The translations under genes were made by a program, and so were the position numbers. From Purshia tridentata (Eukaryota; Streptophyta; Magnoliopsida; Rosales; Rosaceae), in contig QANT01004594.1 of the NCBI GenBank assembly GCA_003254885.1, forward strand, positions 61,456 through 125,455: 64,000 nt of DNA, in the 5' to 3' direction. Shown one piece after another: positions 22,192 to 64,000 of the stretch; the first letter of the stretch is position 1, and every line of letters starts with the position of its first letter. Under the pieces are notes generated by a model that searched no databases, was not told where the DNA came from, and saw only the letters and a list, made by a program, of their open reading frames with translations.

Positions 22192-23643
22192 ATGGAGAAG
22201 AAGGAGATTAAGACTCAGGCTGAGAACCACGTCGTTTTGCATGCGGTGTTGTTCCCATGGCTGGCCATTGGCCACCTCATACCCTTCTTCCACCTCTCCA
22301 AGCTCATAGCCCAAAAGGGTCACAAAGTCTCTTTCATCTCAACCCCACGAAACATTCTCAGGCTTCCCAAAATACCCCTAAACCTCTCCCCTCTCATCAA
22401 CCTCGTACCCCTCCCTCTTCCCCATGTCCAAAGCCTCCCCACCTCAGCCGAGTCCTCCACCGATGTTCCGTACCACCAGCAACAATTGCTAAAAAGGGCC
22501 TTCGATTTGCTGGAATTGCCGTTGAGGACCTTCCTCCACTCCTCCCCGAGCCCCCCGGATTGGGTTGTCTACGACTACGCCTCCCACTGGCTTCCCCCAC
22601 TGGCGGCCGAGTTGGGAATCTCACGCGCCTTCTTCAGCTGCTTTACCGCCGCGTGCCTGGCTTACCTGGGTCCCCCGTCGGTTTTGGCCGACGGCCAGGA
22701 TTCGAGGACCAAGGCTGAGGATTTCACGGTGGTCCCCACTTGGATCCCGTTCGTGTCCGACATGGCGTACCGGCTCCATGAGGTTTCTAAGTACGTGCAA
22801 GGTACGAGTGAGAACGAATCGGGCACGCCTGATACGGTGCGTTTTGGGGTTACGATTAAGGAGAATGAGGTCGTGGTCATTAGAAGCTCCGATGAGTTTG
22901 AGCCCGAGTGGTTTGGTTTGCTTAGAGAGCTTTATGGGAATGGAAAACCAATTGTTCCAGTTGGGTTTTTGCCTCCATTAGTGGAAGAAGAAGACGGAGA
23001 AAATGACCAGGAATGGGTTAGTATCAAAGAGTGGTTGGACAAGCAACAAGTCAACTCAGTGGTTTATGTTGCACTCGGGACCGAGGCAACTCTGAGTCAA
23101 CAAGAACTCACTGAGTTGGCTCTTGGTTTGGAGCTGTCCGGGTTACCGTTCTTTTGGGTGCTGAGAAACTCGCCCGGGTCGACTCAGTCCGTGTTGGAGA
23201 TGTTACCTCATGGGTTTATGGAACGAGTGAGAGGTGTTGGAGTGGTACACCTTGGGTGGGCTCCGCAGGTGTGGATATTGAGTCATGACTCGGTGGGTGG
23301 GTTCTTGACTCATTGTGGTTGGAACTCGATGATCGAAGGGCTTGGGTTTGGGCGGGTTTTGATCCTATTTCCAATGTTGAATGATCAAGGGCTTAATGCT
23401 AGGTTGGGGAGTGATAAGGGACTTGGGGTGGAGATACCTAAGAATGAGCAAGACGGGTCATTTACGCGTGACTCGGTGGCTGAGTTTGTAAGGTTGGCAA
23501 TGGTGGATGAGTCGGGCGAGTCATTAAGGATGGGGGTTAGAGAAATGAAGGGTTTGTTTGGAGATAAAAATAGAAATGATCGAATGGTGGACGAGTTCAT
23601 AAGTTTTCTTGAGGAGATTAGGCAATCAAAGTTAACAACATAG
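22192..23643 (+). CDS. UDP-glycosyltransferase, UGT91-like
   Basis: A single-exon 483-residue family 1 glycosyltransferase of normal length (GT-B fold). H28 in the AIGHLIPF motif is the expected catalytic base and D128 (VVYDYASHWLPP) its partner. The 44-residue PSPG sugar-donor box runs from W356 (WAPQVWILSHDSVGGF) through HCGWNS to Q399 (PMLNDQ) and is intact. The N-terminal VLFPWLAIGHLIPFFHLSKL block and the GLGVEI segment after the PSPG resemble the UGT91 family. Several members extend sugar chains on flavonoids, terpenoids or steroids, so a glycoside-specific sugar-on-sugar activity is plausible, but substrate and donor cannot be told. The enzyme is soluble and cytosolic by family, with no signal peptide. 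Lack of introns fits this clade. Confidence 0.93.
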   Translation: MEKKEIKTQAENHVVLHAVLFPWLAIGHLIPFFHLSKLIAQKGHKVSFISTPRNILRLPKIPLNLSPLINLVPLPLPHVQSLPTSAESSTDVPYHQQQLLKRAFDLLELPLRTFLHSSPSPPDWVVYDYASHWLPPLAAELGISRAFFSCFTAACLAYLGPPSVLADGQDSRTKAEDFTVVPTWIPFVSDMAYRLHEVSKYVQGTSENESGTPDTVRFGVTIKENEVVVIRSSDEFEPEWFGLLRELYGNGKPIVPVGFLPPLVEEEDGENDQEWVSIKEWLDKQQVNSVVYVALGTEATLSQQELTELALGLELSGLPFFWVLRNSPGSTQSVLEMLPHGFMERVRGVGVVHLGWAPQVWILSHDSVGGFLTHCGWNSMIEGLGFGRVLILFPMLNDQGLNARLGSDKGLGVEIPKNEQDGSFTRDSVAEFVRLAMVDESGESLRMGVREMKGLFGDKNRNDRMVDEFISFLEEIRQSKLTT

Positions 23644-25577
23644 TTGCATAAAAGATTCGGAAATGAGTGAAAGATTTCTAATAAGCGAGTCTATGTATCA
23701 AATTTAGCAATTTACAATTCTTGATTAATATCTTGTCCTTTTCACCTAGTCATTCATATTTTCATATCAAAAAGGCATTTCACCTGCATTGCATGACACA
23801 GTTCGCTCTCTCAATGCAGTTGGTTATGTGTTAATTTCTTCGTACAATCAACATGATCAACAGACCTTCGATGATTTGCTGACACCTCCGCAATTAAAGG
23901 CATATAAAATCCCAAATCTCTTTACTCTTGTGAGTAAACTGGAAAATCAAATGAGTTTGTGGAAGCTCTATTTGCAAAACATCTGCCTCTAACCTCAATA
24001 TATTAGAATACCATTACATAGAAGACTTTCAATGGCGAAGCAACCAAAAATTGGAAACCCTATTTTATGAGAGCAAATACCAATGAATACCAGTCCCTGT
24101 TGAAGCCAATCTCTTTAGAGAGTTTATGTTTAGTATATATGCTACACACTTGCAGAAATAATAGGGTAGTCATTTTCTTTATAAAAGAAGGCACTGCGGC
24201 CCATCTATACAAGGTTTGAAGAATTAACACCTACTACTTGCAAAATGAAAAATCAGAGTTGGCCTGCCACTGTGGTTAATACACAATCTTTAATTCTAAC
24301 CTATTAAGAACATAATGTACATGTATGTGTCAACACTCCTCAAGATGGGAGATGAGGAGCAATGAATTGTTAGGGGCAGTATTTTACCATTTTGAAATGT
24401 TACAGAAAAGTTCACCTCACAAAGTCCTCGGCTCTGCATTTGTTACATTAATATAATGTGGAGCTTGAACATGCTTCAAAACTGTTCAAGTAATGAGTAT
24501 AACTGCATATATCTTTTTATTGTCTTCAGTTCACACACCAAAATGTCCGGGAGGCGAAACCAAATTGGAAAGGAGTCGTGGCCCTGGCATGTAGTAGATA
24601 ACGCTCAGCATCTTGAAATCTTGACTCCTGAAAGGGTGAGAAGGTAATCACAATCTGAAGGCAATGCACGCAAACTAGTATAATATTTCAACTGTCATTT
24701 TGGGTACTTCAACCACAGTTTTTGTAATCCAAGAAATAAAGAGGGAAGAGTGGAAAAACAGTGACTACAACTGCAAACAAAAACATTTAATATTATATAT
24801 GTAATATACAATTGAATCTTAAACACATTTAACGACAGGCATTTTCCAAAAGCAAAAGTACAGGGCTCATTAGTTATATCAATTGCAACCTGAGATGTAG
24901 ACAAGAAATATGAGGTCCAGCTGCCGTATTGTTGTAATCTTCAGATATTGACCGATTCATGTTTTATCATGTGGGAATAAACATGCAATATCAGTTGGCA
25001 TCATATCATAGTTCCAAAGGTTATGTCCTAAAAGATTCAGGCTGAATCAGGTACTCTCTTATTTTAGAGTTATACATGTTTTAAGTGCAACAGAAGATCT
25101 GATATTTCACAAAAGTTTAGTCTTTCCTTGGGTGTAAGGTAAAATCCTTTATGCATTTACTAGGTAGTCCTTCATGCTTTATTGTACTCAAAGAACTTCC
25201 GCTTTTATTGTATATTTGAGTAGTTATGAGAAAAAAGAAAAAGAATATTTAAGTATTTTAAGTGAGACTCTTGCTCTCTCCATTGTTTACAGTTACAGAA
25301 CAGTTCCCATAAGCTCCCTTTTCTAAGTTTTTTATTTTCCCAAAAGAAAGGCACATTAAAAACACAAACAATACAAATTAGTGGATTAAAATCCCATTTT
25401 AGTTGCCGTCAGAAATTCCAGCAACCTGTCCCTTTCCACCCCCTCCAGCAAGTTTTACAAACCCTAAGCCTGTGACATGAAGCATATACGGTAAGCTTCC
25501 AAGCCTATCCAACATTATTAACCTGCTTTTTTATTTTCCTAATTAACAGTCAAACTACATTAGTTCACAAAAAAAAA

Positions 25578-25609
<32 letters not shown>

Positions 25610-27278
25610 AAAAAAAAAAAAAAAGGGGGAAAAAATGCATTCATAGTACAAGAAATTTAGCTGCACTGATAATGTCCAAGAATTGACAACACAAAATGAC
25701 TTCATTTTGGTGGCATCACTATTGAACCTTACGCATTCAGTTATGAAATGGCACACACTAGTTTGAAATGGAGTTTTAGAACAAAAAATAAGTGATCTAA
25801 AATAAACAAACTAGCACATGCTTTGTATTTTTTCAATGAGGTAGCCAAGACAATTTTTCAGGCAAAGACTAACAATAAGTGCAGGCGAATGTGTACCTGG
25901 GTGGTTATAGTTTCAAAATAGTATTCTAAACTGGAACCTTTCCATCTTGTTTCCCATACCCAAAATCACTACATGCTAGGTTGCCATCAAAATAGGTCTT
26001 TTGTCTAGTCCATAGGTGGTTGAAAGGAGAATTTTGTTGGTTGCTTTGTTATTTAGCACTAGAAGTATCACACACACACACACAACAGATATGCAATACA
26101 ACGAAGGTTACAATAGGAAGAGAGGAAGTGGAGTGCATGGGATGAAGGTGGATTGGTTGGAAGTGAGGTATATATGTTGTTACGATATACATTATCCTTT
26201 AAATTTATTATTAAAATTGTTTAAAATAGTAAAGGTATAAATGTAAGTCACATTTTCTATACTAAGACTGAAAAAAAGTGCTCCCCTAACAATATTATAT
26301 AGAATAATATATAATATATAAATGTAATAACGCAATGTAGTTAACTGCTAGTGCAGACACACAAAAGCTACAGAGTGTTCGCACTCTAGTGCTTCAGCGT
26401 TCAAACACTCAATGTATTTTTCACGTGTCTGCACTCTGTTCTTGCACTTATGGTTAAGTTGCATTAAAGAAATCCCCTATATATATTATGGTGTCTTGTT
26501 CACACATACCCACATAGACAGGAACACACCCACCCACCCACCATTTGTTGCACTATCCAACTACCTTGAACTGATGAATCAAATTCACCCACTTGCGACA
26601 AATTAGGATTTAATCCACCTGACACTGTTTCTTATTAAAAAGAAATAAGTAGTTCTATTTGAACTCCCAATTTGCTCCTTTTACTTCCAAATTATTTTTC
26701 TTATGTATGAAATTACTTTATTATTGCTTTTTCTAAAAAGCCCCATCCATGGCTGCTACACACAGAGGTCCTGCTGTACAGAGAACCATGGAGGTGCCTC
26801 TGTACATCCATTAGGTTCAAGATGATCTCACATTGAGCCAAATTGCTCAGTTCAAACATATGTACAGAATGTTAAAGAGAGTTTTATCTTTTTTGGTGCT
26901 ACTTTACAACCAATCGCAGTGGCTAATTTTAGGTTTCAAGATATTCAAACTCTGTTCTACAAGATACTTGACGCCCATTGCAGTCTTTTCTTGATAGCCT
27001 TAGAAACCAGTCTAACAGAAATAGCATCGCAACAAAGATTTAACAAAAAAAATTAATACCAGTAAATTGATCAGTGACTATAAGTCCCAAAGGACAAACA
27101 TCAATCAAAATTATTACATCTAAATATGTCCAAATAATGGCAGAAATGAAACTAATCAAAATTTAGAAAGTGAAAACTTGTAGGAAAGTGACAGCAACAT
27201 ACCTGGGACTAACATCACGTATCACTGCTCGCCATTGGAACTCCATAATTTCTATGCCAAATGGTTAATCTACCCTGT
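23644..27278. other. Spacer between the UGT gene and the BEACH gene
   Basis: About 3.6 kb with no recognisable gene. It holds a long A-rich run (25569-25624), a (CA)n tract near 26070, and scattered short frames with no known family. The right end should be the BEACH gene 3' UTR: on the minus strand a good donor-like CCCAG/GTATGTT occurs at 27203/27202, so the 3' UTR may contain an intron and extend further into this region. Confidence 0.45.
25569..25624. repeat. Long poly-A run (interrupted)
   Basis: About 55 A residues broken by a single G, followed by GGGGG. It could be the tail of a decayed retroposon; no recognisable body was found next to it. Confidence 0.85.
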
Positions 27279-61166
<33,888 letters not shown>

Positions 61167-62030
61167 GCTTCCCCACCGCCAAGATTTATATGTACATCAA
61201 TACTTCATAATCCGATAATTAGGATGCAAATGGTAATTCCATCCCATCACCTTCACCCAACTCGCCTTTCTATTGCATAATTGTGAATCACCATTAAGTT
61301 AGCAAAATTGACATATACACTTCAAAACATTGAAAGATAACTAAAAATTGTCGCCTAAATCACACATTTTTTAACAACTTGAAAATGACTAGAAATTTTG
61401 GTTCCACAGAATTAACAATGACACGAGCTCAGTTAAGTTTCACTCAATAAAAAGGCTGGCTACTTGCTGGAGTTGACTTTCCGTTTTCTTAGGAAACATT
61501 CAACAAAATATTCTGAAACCTCCAGCTCATTTTCCATTCCTTTCCTTCAGTTCTTCGAAAACAAACAGAAACACTATCCGACTATTAATAAACTAACACT
61601 TCGAAACAAGAGCAGCCTAAATTTAAATCAAATAAGCTGCGAATAAATAAAAAATGAAAATAAAAAACACAAATACACGCATTATTCAGAAAATATTTGA
61701 AATATCATATAAAAACGAAAGCAGATGAAGATTGATCACTTTGAGACAAATAATTTCGAAGAAAATAGCAGTATTGGATCAACGACGAACAATCGAACTG
61801 TCTGGTCGAATTGTTTATTAAATGAAGGAATTCGGGGAAGGAAATGAAGAGAACCTGATCGGATCGCAGGGTCCGAAATGAATGGTTCGAATGAATTCTA
61901 GGGTTTTTGATTGGAGATCTGAGCCTGAAATCCTTGGGAGCTCTTTTCCTCTTCAATGGCGTCAGTGTAGAATCGAAGAAAGGAAAAAAAAAAAAAGCGC
62001 AAAGAAAGAAAGAAGTAAATATAAACCCCC
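61167..62030 (-). promoter_or_regulatory. 5' leader and core promoter of the BEACH gene
   Basis: On the minus strand a TATA-like TTTATATTTA lies at 62015-62024, followed by leader-like sequence near 61850-61990 (AAAACCCTAGAATTCATTCG). The phrase CCGATCAG/GTTCTC (exon end about 61857) looks like a 5' UTR donor, which would give a roughly 650-bp leader intron before the ATG at 61166. I could not fix its acceptor. A minus-strand frame here (61705-61956) is probably leader plus intron, not a gene. Confidence 0.4.
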
Positions 62031-63113
62031 AAAGTACACGTTAATTTCAAGATTGCCCCTGCTGCTGCGGTGGTTGGTAATCTGAGCGTCGAAAATCAGC
62101 GGTAGACAAAACGATTTTACCGGATTTTTTCTACCGCGAAATGTCGTTTTTCGTCGTTTGAAACAACACGGCGTCGTGTAAGGGCGGATTTTTTTAAATC
62201 TTTTTTGGCCAGCAGGGGATTTTTCTTTTGCATTAAACATTATGAAAAAGTGGATAAGGAATAGAGAAGAAGTCTGATATCTCATATCTGATGGACAGTA
62301 AGGTCTTATCCTAGGTGCGCGAGGACTTCATTTGCGATGCTAAAAGGATTCCACGTGCTACGCATTGCATGTGTTAAAAAATTGTTAGTGATAAATTAAT
62401 AGAGAAAATATAAATAAATTTATTTGAAACTCCAATTGTGTGTTTGGATTAAGAAATTGAATTTGGTATTTTATTAAAAGTTTCAATTTAAGATGAGAAT
62501 TTTTTATTTTACCAAACATTTTTTTCAGTTGTTCGGTGGGGGAATTATGTGCATGTGTTTGGCTACCAAATAATGTCATTGTATCTAGCATATTAGTATC
62601 AAATGAGTTCGACATGATACGCCATGAATCCCGAAACCTGCAAAAACTATAAATTTTTGTTTTAAAATTCATATAAAAACATCACATTTAACAGAAAATA
62701 GAAACAATTTATTACTAAATCATATAAATTGTGGTAGATTTACCTAATCTTTTTAAAAATTGATGGAAATATGAGGTTGCCTTCAATGGTGAAAGACGTG
62801 GTGGGTGGTTTGGTGATCGGGTGTAGGTGGCGCTGGCGGTGGGTGCTTGCACCAAAGCTGGGCCCTGGCGCCAACAGTGGCTACTTGCCGGTTGACGGGG
62901 ATTAGTGCCTTATCTTGCTTTAGTTTTCCATTATTGAATATTGAATATATATATATATAGTGAATGTGGGGCCCGTGGGGGAGAATGAGATGTTGGGTAT
63001 TATAAGTAAATCCGATGTTAGTGTGGGGCTTTACATAAATGGCATAACTGGAAAGTTTGTAATTGTAGGCTATAGTGAGTAGATGAAAAATAATAAAGCC
63101 AATGTAGGATTTA
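62031..63113. other. Upstream spacer of the BEACH gene
   Basis: No gene is supported. The region has a short GC-richer block (62800-62910), a (TA)n tract at about 62946-62959 and A/T-rich DNA. A minus-strand frame at 61962-62285 is Lys/Arg-rich with no recognisable family and overlaps the predicted promoter. Confidence 0.4.
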
Positions 63114-63830
63114 GGCTTAATTTGGTATTGCAGTGAGAAAAAACTGTAGTAAAGTAATAAAGTAGTGAAGTAAAATAGCTGTAAAGTAATGTCAGTTGAG
63201 TGTTTGGTAAACTATATTTTCAAAAGTGCTGTGAGTATAAAAACAGTATGTATGAAGGTGTTTGGTAAATTGTAATATAAAATTGCTACTAAAATGGACA
63301 TGATGCTAAAAGTTTATTTGACTTATTTATTTGAAAAAAGTCATTTTATTAGTTTATAATTTTTTGTCTACAAATTTATATTAGCATTAAAATTATAGAC
63401 TACAAAACAAAATTATTAAATAAGTATTATTAAATAAGTATGCATATTATTTTTATAGAAATATTTTAATTTTTATAGTACAAATAAAATATCATAACTA
63501 GTAATATTAATATAAAATAACCATATTAAAAATACATTCACCATCACATACATCATACATATACTATAGTTTAAAAAGGAGAATAATAGTTGTCATTTTG
63601 TTAAAAAAGTGAGGATAGATTGGGTAAAAATAATTTTGGCCACAATTGTCACTCACTACAGTTTTGAAAAACAGGTTTCAAAGTGTAGTGAATATCTGTA
63701 GTGAGTAACCTCAAATAGTCACTCACTACAATTTTTGAATTTTTATCAAACACTAAAACTGTTGTTAAGTGATCTAGAATTATCACTCACAATAGTTTTT
63801 AGGTCTCTCACTACATTTCCAAACTGAGCC
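63114..63830. mobile_element. Tourist-like (PIF/Harbinger) MITE with TTA target duplication
   Basis: The left end GGCTTAATTTGGTATTGCAG, then TGAGA, and the inverted right end GGCTCAGTTTGGAAATGTAG, then TGAGA, match at 20 of 25 positions. TTA flanks both sides (63111-63113 and 63831-63833), the usual three-base target site of this superfamily. The interior is A/T-rich, has sub-terminal copies of a CACTCACTACAGTTTT-like motif (near 63651, 63720 and 63780), and no transposase ORF. Confidence 0.82.
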
Positions 63831-63833
63831 TTA

Positions 63834-64000
63834 ATGAACATGTAGGGTAAGGAAAGCAAATTGTTGGGTACATATGGAATTTTCCAAAAATTATAAGACA
63901 AACTATTCCAATAATTTTGAATTACTAAGTTTACCACTACTAGGTCATTCGACAATAATTTATCGAAATATTTTTATTATTTCGATAGACTATTATCAAA
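63834..64000. other. A/T-rich spacer at the window end
   Basis: Nothing recognisable. The final bases contain an ATTTCGATA-type inverted phrase (TCGAAATATTTTTATTATTTCGA) that could be the start of a further repeat. Confidence 0.3.

Noticed and set aside
22257-22981. Overlapping long frames inside the UGT gene (Pro/Ser-rich plus-strand frames and a minus-strand frame)
   Set aside because: They are shadows of the GC-rich UGT coding sequence in other frames and match no family.
23789-23992. 67-codon plus-strand frame downstream of the UGT
   Set aside because: It lacks an ATG start in good context and matches nothing I recognise.
61705-62285. Basic minus-strand frames upstream of the BEACH gene
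   Set aside because: They cover the presumed leader, promoter and leader intron; composition is Lys/Arg/Phe-rich from A/T-rich DNA and no family is recognisable.

Overview
The window is nuclear DNA from a flowering plant, most likely a woody eudicot. The evidence is GT-AG introns throughout, plant-only gene families (ZIM/TIFY-type GATA factors, a CBL calcium sensor, a UGT91-like glycosyltransferase, SABRE/KIP and a BEACH protein of the Arabidopsis BCHB type), A/T-rich spacers, and many plant L1-type LINE remnants. The exact species cannot be read from the sequence. Exon models were made by hand: splice sites were chosen so that the reading frame stays open across every junction and the encoded family motifs stay intact.

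Layout. (1) 75-7180, plus strand: the last 12 exons (802 codons plus stop) of a SABRE/KINKY POINTED-like gene that begins outside the window. Its 3' region follows to about 7.6 kb. (2) 8702-9415, plus: an intronless CBL2/CBL3-like calcineurin B-like gene, which looks like a retrocopy. (3) 10202-15094, minus: a 10-exon GATA24/28-like factor (TIFY-CCT-GATA, 355 aa). (4) 17798-20672, minus: a second, shorter TIFY-CCT-GATA factor (7 exons, 299 aa) in tandem with the first. (5) 22192-23643, plus: an intronless UGT91-like UDP-glycosyltransferase (483 aa). (6) 27279-61166, minus: one very large BEACH/WD40 gene of the BCHB type, 39 exons, 3262 codons plus stop, filling more than half the window. All 39 exons join in frame. 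(7) 61.2-64 kb: its 5' region, A/T-rich spacer, and a Tourist-like MITE.

The genes are independent eukaryotic transcription units and not an operon or pathway cluster. The two GATA genes share one ancestry. SABRE and BEACH proteins both act in membrane and trafficking biology, but their linkage here looks incidental. CBL (calcium signalling) and UGT (specialised metabolite glycosylation) are unrelated to their neighbours.

The introns of the BEACH gene hold many decayed LINE 3' ends in both orientations, some with recognisable reverse-transcriptase and zinc-knuckle remnants, plus a fold-back element and long poly-A/T runs, two of which lie just upstream of 3' splice sites. Three single N characters sit in or beside A-rich runs and mark uncertain assembly.

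I found no convincing new biological system. The best leads are the CBL retrogene with a changed acylation site and EF-hand, the asymmetric GATA pair, the poly-T-preceded splice acceptors, and the Tourist element with clear target duplication.
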